Assembly (NCBI RefSeq): GCF_009498275.1
Contig: NZ_CP045643.1
Span: forward strand, 4,278,001-4,342,000
Direction of reading: 5' to 3'
Length of the DNA: 64,000 nucleotides
Source of the DNA: Streptomyces fagopyri
Lineage (GTDB): Bacteria > Actinomycetota > Actinomycetes > Streptomycetales > Streptomycetaceae
Positions 27,749-35,316 of the stretch are shown in pieces. Position 1 is the stretch's first letter. The number at the start of each line of letters is the position of its first letter. Under the pieces are notes generated by a model. That model was not told the origin of the DNA, made no database searches, and was given only the letters and a program-made list of their open reading frames with translations. The translations under genes and the position numbers were made by a program.

Positions 27749-29362
27749 TCAGCGGCAGCCGCAGCCCGCCAGTGCCGAGGCCGTGTCGTCCAGGGCCGAC
27801 TGGGCCGCCGCGGGGTCGGACGTGCCGGAGGCCAGGAAGGCGAAGGCCAGGAGCCGGCCGTCCGCGTCGACGACGGTGCCCGCCAGGGTGTTCACCCCGG
27901 TCAGGGTGCCGGTCTTGGCGCGTACGACGCCGGGGCCCGAGGCGTCGTCGGTGTAGCGGTCGCTGAGGGTGCCCGTGAAACCCGCGACCGGGAGGCCGGT
28001 CAGGACCGGGCGGAGTTCGGGACGAGCGGGGTCACCGGCCTTCACCAGGAGCGCGGTGAGCAGGTCCGCCGTCAGCCGGTCGTCCCGGTTGAGGCCGCTG
28101 CCGTCCGTGAAGTGCGCCCCGGACAGCGGGAGTCCGAGCTTGCGCAGCTGCGCGTCGATCGCCGCGGCACCGCCGGCGAAGCTCGGCGGGCGTCCCGTGG
28201 CGACGGCGACCTGACGCGCCATGGCCTCCGCGATGTCGTTGTCGCTGTTCGTCAGCATCCGCTCCACGAGGGCGGACAGGGGCGGCGAGGAGACCGAGGC
28301 GAGGGCCTGCGCGCCGCTGGTGGCTTTCGACAGGCCGGGGGACGTGGTGTCGATGCCCTTGGCCCGCAACAGCTCCGCGAACGTGGCGGCGGCGCCCGCC
28401 GCCGGGTCCGCGGTGCGGTCGGCCGGGCCGCTGCTGGAGGCGTCGGTACGGCCCTCGTCGGCCGACAGGGCGCTGACCGGCGCGAGGTTGGGGTTGGGGC
28501 CGATGGGGTGCACGGCGGGACCGGCGTAGAGCGAGGTGTCGTACGAGAGCGTCACCCGGTCCAGGTGACGGGCCTTCAGCGCTTCCGCCGTGTCGTCGGC
28601 GAGGGTGCGCAGGCTCGCCCACTCCCCCGCGTCCTTGCGGGCGGTCAGGGTCGGGTCGCCGCCGCCGACGAGGACGACCTCCTTGGTGCCGGGCTCCAGC
28701 ACCGTGCGGGTGGCGAGGCGGTGGTCGGCGCCCGCGGCGGAGAGCACGGCGACCGCGGTGGCGATCTTGGTGGTGGAGGCCGGGGTCTGCGCCGTGCCGG
28801 CCCCCTTGCCGTACAGCCGTCCGCCGGTCGCCACGTCGACGACCACCGCCGTGCGCCGGGCGCCGAGCGCGGGAACCCCCAGGAGCCGGTCGAGGGTGGT
28901 CGCGAGGGCCTTCTCGTCCGGCGCGGGCGCGACGGACGTGGCACGGCCGAGGCCGGTGAGCACGGACGCGGCGCTGGGCGCGGGTTTGGGCGACGCGGGG
29001 GACGTATCGGCTTTCCGCCCGTGATCTGCGCCACCCTGCCGGTCCCGCGATGCGGCCCAGTCGCGCTCCGCCGTACGCTGACCGGTGGAGTCCCAGGGAC
29101 CGGCCACGGCCACCGCCCCGGCCGCGAGCACCAGGCCTGCGGTGGCGGCCACGGCCGTGAGCTGCGGGGTCGTGATCCTCCCGGAGCGCGGCCGCAGGGC
29201 TTGAGCGACCCGCACCAGCTGCGGCCGTACGGACCGCGCAGCCCGTCTCACCTGCGGCTGAACGGCCCGCGCGACCCGCGTCACGCGCGACTGAACGGCC
29301 CGCGCGACCCGCAGCACATGCGGTCTCGCGGCCCGCCAGGCCCTCAGCTCTGGCACGACCAC
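27749..29362 (-). CDS. dacB: D-alanyl-D-alanine carboxypeptidase / endopeptidase, PBP4 type
   Basis: 537 residues, peptidase family S13, trimming or cross-link-cleaving peptidoglycan peptides outside the membrane. The three penicillin-binding motifs are present: SxxK as STTK near 196-199, SxN as SDN in MLTNSDNDIAEAMAR, and KTG in RAKTGTLTGVN. A single membrane helix (about 66-88) follows an unusual 60-residue Arg/Val/Ala-rich cytoplasmic segment made of degenerate repeats (RVARAVQ, RRAARSVRPQ, RVAQALRP). Length and motif order fit DacB. It ends GCGCR with two cysteines. Divergent from ppa, 79 bp apart. Confidence 0.92.
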   Translation of the reverse strand: MVVPELRAWRAARPHVLRVARAVQSRVTRVARAVQPQVRRAARSVRPQLVRVAQALRPRSGRITTPQLTAVAATAGLVLAAGAVAVAGPWDSTGQRTAERDWAASRDRQGGADHGRKADTSPASPKPAPSAASVLTGLGRATSVAPAPDEKALATTLDRLLGVPALGARRTAVVVDVATGGRLYGKGAGTAQTPASTTKIATAVAVLSAAGADHRLATRTVLEPGTKEVVLVGGGDPTLTARKDAGEWASLRTLADDTAEALKARHLDRVTLSYDTSLYAGPAVHPIGPNPNLAPVSALSADEGRTDASSSGPADRTADPAAGAAATFAELLRAKGIDTTSPGLSKATSGAQALASVSSPPLSALVERMLTNSDNDIAEAMARQVAVATGRPPSFAGGAAAIDAQLRKLGLPLSGAHFTDGSGLNRDDRLTADLLTALLVKAGDPARPELRPVLTGLPVAGFTGTLSDRYTDDASGPGVVRAKTGTLTGVNTLAGTVVDADGRLLAFAFLASGTSDPAAAQSALDDTASALAGCGCR

Positions 29363-29441
29363 CAGCCCCTTTCGCGATCACCCACCAGCGTGAGGGACAC
29401 TTAACCACCAGAACTATGTGTTGATCATGGAGGAGCCACCG

Positions 29442-29933
29442 GTGGAGTTCGACGTCACGATCGAGATTCCGAAGGGTTCGCGGAACAAGTACGAGGTGGA
29501 CCACGAGACCGGTCGGATCCGCTTGGACCGTCGACTCTTCACCTCGACCAGCTACCCGGCCGACTACGGCTTCGTCGAGAACACTCTCGGCGAGGACGGA
29601 GACCCGCTGGACGCGCTGGTCATCCTGGACGAGCCGACCTTCCCGGGCTGCCTCATCCAGTGCCGCACGATCGGCATGTTCCGTATGACGGACGAGGCCG
29701 GCGGCGACGACAAGCTGCTGTGCGTCCCGGCGCACGACCCGCGTGTGGAGCACCTGCGCGACATCCACCACGTGTCGGAGTTCGACCGCCTGGAGATCCA
29801 GCACTTCTTCGAGGTCTACAAGGACCTGGAGCCCGGCAAGTCCGTCGAGGGTGCCAACTGGGTGGGCCGCACGGAGGCCGAGGCCGAGATCGAGCGCTCC
29901 TACAAGCGGTTCAAGGAGCAGGGCGGTCACTGA
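29442..29933 (+). CDS. ppa: Inorganic pyrophosphatase Ppa
   Basis: 163 residues. Soluble family I enzyme hydrolysing pyrophosphate released by biosynthesis. Key features: [37 protein letters not shown] with the metal-binding aspartates (DGDPLDALV) and [16 protein letters not shown] at 29442 is chosen because GGAGGAG sits just upstream and the product then begins [12 protein letters not shown], as usual; the in-frame ATG at 29418 would add eight non-conserved residues. It is followed by a strong terminator and is monocistronic. Confidence 0.97.
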   Translation: MEFDVTIEIPKGSRNKYEVDHETGRIRLDRRLFTSTSYPADYGFVENTLGEDGDPLDALVILDEPTFPGCLIQCRTIGMFRMTDEAGGDDKLLCVPAHDPRVEHLRDIHHVSEFDRLEIQHFFEVYKDLEPGKSVEGANWVGRTEAEAEIERSYKRFKEQGGH

Positions 29934-29950
29934 TCCCTCCTGAGATCCGC

Positions 29951-29984
29951 GGGCCGCGCCACCCCTGCCGGGGTGGCGCGGCCC
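29951..29984 (+). terminator. Terminator downstream of ppa
   Basis: Perfect 15-bp stem GGGCCGCGCCACCCC (29951-29965) with its complement at 29970-29984 and loop TGCC, beginning 17 bp after the ppa stop. The sequence continues GTTCG without a U-run. Confidence 0.9.
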
Positions 29985-30042
29985 GTTCGCGTATCAGTGC
30001 CCATACTGGGGCGTACTGGACCTGTGCAGTCGGGAGCAGTGG

Positions 30043-31683
30043 GTGACGGAAGCGGAGGACCGCAAACCGCAGTCGGACGAGGCGAGGAGCGCCTTCGTCC
30101 AGCCGGACGGTGTGGCGCAGGCGGTCGAGGACGAGTCGGGGACGACGTCGGAGTTCGCGATCCCCAAGGGAATGGCGCCCCGGGAGCCGGCGGCCGCGGA
30201 ATCCGAGGGGTCGGCGTTCAGCACGCCGCGCACCTACAGCGCGCGGCACGCCCCGCCGGCCTTCACCCCCGCGACCGGCGTCCCCGTCGTCAGTCTGACC
30301 AAGGACGTGCCCTGGCAGGACCGGATGCGCACGATGCTGCGCATGCCCGTGACCGAGCGCCCGGCACCCGAGCTGGTCCACAAGGAGGACGATTCGGGGC
30401 CCGCCGTCCCGCGCGTGCTCGACCTGACGCTGCGTATCGGCGAGCTGCTGCTGGCGGGCGGCGAGGGGGCCGAGGACGTGGAGGCGGCCATGTTCGCCGT
30501 CTGCCGCTCCTACGGCCTGGACCGCTGCGAGCCGAACGTCACCTTCACCCTGCTGTCGATCTCGCACCAGCCGTCCCTGGTGGACGATCCGGTGACGGCC
30601 TCACGGACGGTACGCCGCCGGGGCACCGACTACACCCGCCTGGCGGCCGTCTACCGGCTCGTCGACGACCTGAGTGACACCGAGACCGGGATCTCCCTGG
30701 AGGACGCCTACCGGCGGCTCGCCGAGATGCGGCGCAACAGGCACCCGTACCCCGGCTGGGTGCTGACGGGCTCCAGCGGGCTGCTCGCGGGCGCCGCCTC
30801 GGTGCTCGTCGGCGGCGACGCCGTGGTGTTCGTCGCCGCGGCGCTGGGCGCGATGCTCGGCGACCGGCTCGCGTGGCTGTGCGCCGGGCGCGGGCTGCCG
30901 GAGTTCTACCAGTTCACGGTGGCCGCGATGCCGCCGGCCGCGATCGGGGTCGCGCTCCAGCTCGCGCACGTCGACGTGAAGGCGTCCGCGGTGATCACCG
31001 GTGGGCTCTTCGCGCTGCTGCCCGGGCGGGCGCTCGTCGCCGGTGTGCAGGACGGACTGACAGGCTTCTACATCACCGCGTCCGCGCGCCTGCTGGAGGT
31101 CATGTACCTCTTCGTGGGCATCATCGTCGGCGTCCTGCTGGTGCTGTATTTCGGCGTGAAGTTCGACGCCCAGCTCAACCCGGACCAGGCCCTGAGCATC
31201 TCCGAGCGCCCCTTGGTGCAGATCGCCGCGTCCATGCTGCTGTCGCTGACCTTCGCGGTCCTGCTCCAGCAGGAACGGTCCACCGTCCTCGCGGTGACCC
31301 TCAACGGCGGGGTGGCCTGGTCGGTGTACGGGGCGATGCACTACCCGGGCGGCATCTCACCGGTCGCCTCGACGGCCGTCGCGGCGGGCCTGGTGGGCCT
31401 CTTCGGGCAGCTCCTGTCCCGCTACCGCTTCGCCTCCGCGCTGCCGTACACGACCGCCGCGATCGGGCCCCTGCTGCCCGGTTCGGCCACGTACTTCGGG
31501 CTGCTGTCCATCGCCCAGAACAACGTCGACAAGGGGCTGGTGTCCCTCACGAAGGCCGCCGCGCTCGCGATGGCCATCGCGATCGGGGTGAACCTGGGGT
31601 CGGAGATCTCCCGGCTGTTCCTGCGGGTGCCCGGCGGGTCCGCCGCGGGACGGCGGGCCGCCAAGCGGACCAGGGGCTTCTGA
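30043..31683 (+). CDS. ThrE-family threonine/serine exporter
   Basis: 546 residues. The N-terminal about 120 residues are hydrophilic. The conserved amphipathic region has RVLDLTLRIGELLLAGGEGAEDVE, SYGLDRCEPNVTFTL and a second part GWVLTGSSGLLAGAASVL. About ten membrane segments follow in the C-terminal 300 residues, joining the two halves that are separate proteins (YjjP/YjjB-like) in some bacteria. Corynebacterium ThrE exports threonine and serine by proton antiport; the substrate here is inferred. GTG start at 30043, about 60 bp beyond the ppa terminator, so independently transcribed. Confidence 0.92.
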   Translation: MTEAEDRKPQSDEARSAFVQPDGVAQAVEDESGTTSEFAIPKGMAPREPAAAESEGSAFSTPRTYSARHAPPAFTPATGVPVVSLTKDVPWQDRMRTMLRMPVTERPAPELVHKEDDSGPAVPRVLDLTLRIGELLLAGGEGAEDVEAAMFAVCRSYGLDRCEPNVTFTLLSISHQPSLVDDPVTASRTVRRRGTDYTRLAAVYRLVDDLSDTETGISLEDAYRRLAEMRRNRHPYPGWVLTGSSGLLAGAASVLVGGDAVVFVAAALGAMLGDRLAWLCAGRGLPEFYQFTVAAMPPAAIGVALQLAHVDVKASAVITGGLFALLPGRALVAGVQDGLTGFYITASARLLEVMYLFVGIIVGVLLVLYFGVKFDAQLNPDQALSISERPLVQIAASMLLSLTFAVLLQQERSTVLAVTLNGGVAWSVYGAMHYPGGISPVASTAVAAGLVGLFGQLLSRYRFASALPYTTAAIGPLLPGSATYFGLLSIAQNNVDKGLVSLTKAAALAMAIAIGVNLGSEISRLFLRVPGGSAAGRRAAKRTRGF

Positions 31684-31719
31684 GCGGCTCACGCCCTTTG
31701 CGGGGCGCGGCCCCCGCGT

Positions 31720-32868
31720 TCAGTTCTGGGGGTAGCCCTGGTGGTACGGGTTCTGCCGCTCGTCGTACGGCTGCTGCGGGTAGCCCTGCGGGTACTGCTG
31801 GGGCGGGTAGGCCTGGCCCTGTCCGTGGTTCGGGTCGTGATCCTGGCCGTAGTCCTGGCCCTGGCTCCGGCCGTAGTCCTGGCCCTGGCCCTGGCCCTGG
31901 TAGTAACCCTGGTCCTGGTTGCCGTACGGCTGCTGGGGCTGCTGGGGCTGCTGGGGCTGCTGCTGCGGGTATCCCTGGCCCTGGGCGTACTGGTCCTGCT
32001 GCCGCGGGTATCCCTGGCCCTGCGCGTACTGGTCCTGCCGGCGCGGGTCCGGCCGGTTGGGGTCCTGCCGGTACGAGTCCTGCTGGTACGGGTCCTGCTG
32101 GTAGGGCTCCTGCTGGTACGGGTCCTGGCCCTGGCCCTGCTGCGGCCCGCGCATGCGCAGCGGGCGCGTGGCGTCGTCCATGACGGGGGCCGTGAACTGC
32201 TGCGGGTATCCGGCCGGGCCCTGGGGGGCCTCCGGCTCCGGCGGGTTCTTCCTGGCCTTGGAGCGCGCCCGCAGGAACTCGATGGCGATCGGGACCACCG
32301 AAACGAGGACGATCAGGATCAGGATCGCCTCGATGTTGTCGTTGACGAAGGCGATGTTGCCGAGCCAGGAGCCGAGCAGCGTGACGCCCGCGCCCCACAG
32401 GACGCCACCGATGATGTTGAACGTGAGGAAGGAGCGGTACCGCATGCCGCTGACGCCCGCGATGATCGGCGTGAACGTCCGCACGATCGGCACGAAGCGG
32501 GCCAGGACCAGGGACTTGGGGCCGTACTTCTCGAAGAACTCGTGCGCCTTGACCACGTTCTCCTGCTTGAAGAGACGGGAGTCCGGGCGGGTGAAGAGCG
32601 AGGGGCCGACCTTCTTGCCGAAGAGGTAGCCCGCCTGGTCGCCGAGGATCGCGGCGACGCAGATCAGGGCGACGGCCCCCCACAGCGGGAAGTCCAGCTT
32701 GTTCGACGCGATCAGCAGACCGCAGGTGAACAGCAGCGAGTCGCCCGGCAGGAAGAAGCCGATGAGCAGGCCGGACTCCGCGAAGACGATGAGAAGCAGG
32801 CCCCAGATGCCGAAGTTGTCCAGGAGCGTGTTCGGATCCAGCCAGCTTGGACCGAGGGCAATCGTCAC
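31720..32868 (-). CDS. DedA-family membrane protein with Gln/Tyr-rich tail
   Basis: 382 residues. The N-terminal 200 residues are a DedA/SNARE-associated domain: FAESGLLIGFFLPGDSLLF, GDQAGYLFGKKVG, FEKYGPKSLVLARFVPIVRT (the conserved F/Y-x-R-x-x-P/R region) and GVSGMRYRSFLTFNIIGGVLW. DedA proteins act in lipid-carrier recycling and membrane energetics. The remaining about 150 residues are low complexity, rich in Gln, Tyr, Pro, Gly and Asp (repeats such as QQDPYQQD, AQGQGYP, QQPQQPQQP) and probably cytosolic and disordered. GTG at 32868 is preferred: AGGAG lies about 10 bp upstream and the product starts MTIALGPSWLDP; earlier in-frame codons lack a ribosome site. Confidence 0.92.
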   Translation of the reverse strand: MTIALGPSWLDPNTLLDNFGIWGLLLIVFAESGLLIGFFLPGDSLLFTCGLLIASNKLDFPLWGAVALICVAAILGDQAGYLFGKKVGPSLFTRPDSRLFKQENVVKAHEFFEKYGPKSLVLARFVPIVRTFTPIIAGVSGMRYRSFLTFNIIGGVLWGAGVTLLGSWLGNIAFVNDNIEAILILIVLVSVVPIAIEFLRARSKARKNPPEPEAPQGPAGYPQQFTAPVMDDATRPLRMRGPQQGQGQDPYQQEPYQQDPYQQDSYRQDPNRPDPRRQDQYAQGQGYPRQQDQYAQGQGYPQQQPQQPQQPQQPYGNQDQGYYQGQGQGQDYGRSQGQDYGQDHDPNHGQGQAYPPQQYPQGYPQQPYDERQNPYHQGYPQN

Positions 32869-33057
32869 GGTTCCGGGCTCCTGAGGGGTGAAAGAAGAGG
32901 CGGCGTCCTGGTACGGCGTCAAAGCTATCAACGCATTGTGTCCACGCCAGGTTCCACGGATGTCCCCAGCATGCACTGTGGCCCCACCGGCACGAAGCCG
33001 TGAGCCATGGGCACCGAAGGATACGGTCGCCGCCGGGGACCCGCGGACCGGCCGACG

Positions 33058-33819
33058 TCAGCCTCCGTGTCGCGTGGCGTTCGCCGCGATCGCCTCCCTC
33101 AGGTGTTCGGCGAGCCCCGGCCGCATGGAGTCGTAGAACTCCTTGAACCGCTCGTCGGCCACGTACATCTCGCCGAGACCCCGGTGCGTCTCGTACGAGC
33201 AGCCGTAGAACCACCGGGTGATGTGGAGCCGGTGCTCCTCGGCCATGTCCATGGCGCGCTCGCCGGTCGCGGGCTCACCGGCCTCCATCAGGGCGTCGTA
33301 ACGCTCGCCCCAGGAAGCCACCTCGGCCTGCATGCGCTTCCAGTCGTCCTTGGTGTAGCGGGCGGCGCGGCGCTGCGACTCGGCGTACGCCTCCGTGCCT
33401 CCCCAGCGCCGCTCGGCCTCCTCGGCGTGTGCCTCGGGATCCTTGTCCCCGAAGACCTCGAACTTCTCCTCGGGCGTGAGATCGATACCCATCGTGCGTG
33501 CCTCCATGGCGTGCTCCACGGCCGCGGCCATCCTCTGCAGTTTCTCGATCCGGGCGGTCAGCAGGTCGTGCTGGCGGCGCAGATGCGCGCGCGGGTCCGC
33601 CTCCGGGTCGTCGAGCAGGGCGGCGACCTCGTCGAGGGGAAAGCCGAGCTCCCGGTAGAACAGGATCTGCTGCAGCCGGTCGAGGTCGGTGTCGCCGTAG
33701 CGCCGGTGACCCGCGTGACTGCGCCCGCTCGGCACGAGCAGGCCGATCTCGTCGTAGTGGTGCAGGGTGCGCACCGTGACCCCGGCGAACCCGGCGACCT
33801 GACCCACCGAATGGCTCAC
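33058..33819 (-). CDS. tipA: TipA-type MerR regulator with thiopeptide-binding TipAS domain
   Basis: 253 residues, the same length as Streptomyces lividans TipAL. Residues 1-70 are the MerR winged helix (SVGQVAGFAGVTVRTLHHYD), 75-105 the dimerising coiled coil, and 110-253 the TipAS globin-like drug-recognition domain (MGIDLTPEEKFEVFGDKDP, YTKDDWKRMQAE, GLGEMYVADERF). TipA activates its own promoter when thiopeptides bind. Met110 has GGAGG 8 bp before it, so the 144-residue TipAS product can be made from an internal start, as known for tipA. Cys207 is present, but position 214, to which thiostrepton attaches covalently in TipAS, is Gly here. GTG start at 33819 after AGGAG. Confidence 0.95.
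   Translation of the reverse strand: MSHSVGQVAGFAGVTVRTLHHYDEIGLLVPSGRSHAGHRRYGDTDLDRLQQILFYRELGFPLDEVAALLDDPEADPRAHLRRQHDLLTARIEKLQRMAAAVEHAMEARTMGIDLTPEEKFEVFGDKDPEAHAEEAERRWGGTEAYAESQRRAARYTKDDWKRMQAEVASWGERYDALMEAGEPATGERAMDMAEEHRLHITRWFYGCSYETHRGLGEMYVADERFKEFYDSMRPGLAEHLREAIAANATRHGG
33501..33505 (-). promoter_or_regulatory. Internal ribosome binding site for TipAS
   Basis: GGAGG on the minus strand, 8 bp before the ATG of Met110 (33492-33490). It would give a separate 144-residue drug-binding protein lacking the DNA-binding domain, the arrangement established for tipA. Confidence 0.8.
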
Positions 33820-33847
33820 TCTCCGCTCCTTCCTCCGTACGCGCTTC

Positions 33848-33878
33848 AGCCTGGCCCCTGACGTCACGTGAGGTGCAA
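33848..33878 (-). promoter_or_regulatory. MerR-type tipA promoter with 19-bp spacer
   Basis: -35 TTGCAC (33878-33873) and -10 CAGGCT (33853-33848) are separated by 19 bp, the over-long spacing typical of MerR-activated promoters. The spacer contains the near-palindrome CCTCACGTGACGTCAGG, closely resembling the known ptipA operator. The predicted transcript start is about 33841, giving a 20-nt leader with AGGAG before the GTG at 33819. Confidence 0.85.
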
Positions 33879-33941
33879 GCGCGGATCCGGAGCGGCGCCG
33901 CTCCGGATGTGATGTCCGTTTTGCCCGCTTAGGGTGACCGC

Positions 33942-35228
33942 GTGACCCACGACGCGGCCCGGCAGGCACATGCCTCCGCCCCGGCGACCCCCGCGCGGGC
34001 GCTGCTGCCGCTGATCGTCCCGGCACTCGTCGTCGGTGTCGCGGCCAGCCTTCTGTTCCTGGGCGTGAGCGCGCTCGCGGAGAAACTTCAGGGGGTGCTC
34101 TGGAACGGCCTCCCCGAGTCGCTGGGTGTCGGCCGGTACTCCGTGGTCTGGATGCTCGTCGTCCTCACCGCGACGGGCGTACTGGTCGGTCTGGTGGTGT
34201 GGAAGGTCCCGGGTCACGCGGGCCCCGACCCCGCGACCCTCGGGCTCTCGGCGCCCCCGGTGGCGCCCGCCGTGCTGCCGGGCCTGCTGGTGGCGACCGC
34301 GCTGATGCTGGCCGGCGGTCCGAGTCTGGGGCCGGAGAACCCGATCATCGCCACCAACATCGCCCTCGCGTTCTGGCTGGGTCGCAGGTTCGCGCCAGGG
34401 CTGTCCGGCGGTCTGTGGGCGGTGCTGGCCGAGGCGGCGACGCTCGGTGCGCTGTTCGGGACGCCGGTGGCGGCGGCACTGGTCATCTCCGAGGCGTTCG
34501 CCGGACAGCGGCTGGAGGGCAAGCTGTGGGACAACCTGTTCGCGCCGTTGACCGCCGCCGCCACGGGTGCCACGACGACCGCCCTGGTGGCCCATCCGGC
34601 CTTCGACCTCCATCTGCCCCCGCTCGGACCGCCCGACGGCGGCAACGTCCTGGCCGCGCTCGTGATCGCCTCCGCGGCGGCGCTGCTCGGCATGGCGGCG
34701 GTCTACGCCTTCCCGTACGTCCACGGCGCCTTCTCCCGGCTCGGGCACCCCATGCTGGCGCTCCCGCTCGGCGGGCTCGTCCTCGGCCTGCTGGGCGCCT
34801 TGGGCGGGCATCTGACGTTGTTCAAGGGGCTGGACGAGGTCGGCGAGCTGGCCGGGAACCCCGAGGGCTGGTCGGCCGGGCAGTTCGCCACGATGACGGT
34901 GGTGAAGCTCGCCGCCCTGGTCGTCGCCGCGTCCTGCGGGTTCCGGGGCGGCCGGATCTTCCCGGCCGTCTTCATCGGCGCCGCCTTCGGCCTGTTCGCC
35001 CACGCGCTCGTCCCCGCGGTCCCGGCCGCCCTCGGCGTGGCCGCGGGGGTGCTGGGCATGCTCCTCGCGATCACCCGGCAGGGCTGGCTGAGTCTGTTCA
35101 CGGCGGCCGTCCTGGTCGCCTCTCCCACGATCCTCGCCCTGCTGTGCATCGCGACCCTGCCGGCCTGGCTGCTGGTGACCGGCAGACCGCAGATGCAGCT
35201 CCACCACGACGGAACCGCCGTTCGTTGA
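33942..35228 (+). CDS. CLC-type ion channel/transporter (YfeO-like)
   Basis: 428 residues, about ten to eleven hydrophobic segments. CLC signatures: AGGPSLGPENPIIATN, where the Glu of GPENP matches the gating glutamate of the GREGP motif, and GFRGGRIFPAVFIGAAFG, which matches GGxFxP of the chloride pathway. The protein is closest to the E. coli YfeO type of short CLC protein. It begins 123 bp from the divergent tipA start, and gad starts 88 bp after its stop in the same direction, so the two may be co-transcribed. A chloride/proton shunt function during acid challenge is inferred from E. coli CLC. GTG start at 33942. Confidence 0.88.
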   Translation: MTHDAARQAHASAPATPARALLPLIVPALVVGVAASLLFLGVSALAEKLQGVLWNGLPESLGVGRYSVVWMLVVLTATGVLVGLVVWKVPGHAGPDPATLGLSAPPVAPAVLPGLLVATALMLAGGPSLGPENPIIATNIALAFWLGRRFAPGLSGGLWAVLAEAATLGALFGTPVAAALVISEAFAGQRLEGKLWDNLFAPLTAAATGATTTALVAHPAFDLHLPPLGPPDGGNVLAALVIASAAALLGMAAVYAFPYVHGAFSRLGHPMLALPLGGLVLGLLGALGGHLTLFKGLDEVGELAGNPEGWSAGQFATMTVVKLAALVVAASCGFRGGRIFPAVFIGAAFGLFAHALVPAVPAALGVAAGVLGMLLAITRQGWLSLFTAAVLVASPTILALLCIATLPAWLLVTGRPQMQLHHDGTAVR

Positions 35229-35316
35229 CCCCACAGGACCCCACAGGCCCCTCCTACTCCGCCCCTCTCCACCCCCGACCCTGCGGCCCCGACCCTGCGA
35301 CGCGATGGGAGAGCTC

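Noticed and set aside
27234..27956. Possible gene in the gap upstream of the PBP4-type gene
   Set aside because: Arg/Ala-rich, no domain, and half of it is antisense to the PBP4-type gene.
26543..29404. 950-codon open frame on the + strand
   Set aside because: It is antisense to the DUF2342 protease and the PBP4-type gene, both of which have intact catalytic motifs.
30043..31683. ThrE exporter as the missing glutamate/GABA antiporter for gad
   Set aside because: The family exports threonine and serine and is not an APC-type antiporter; it is also separated by tipA and DedA genes on the other strand.
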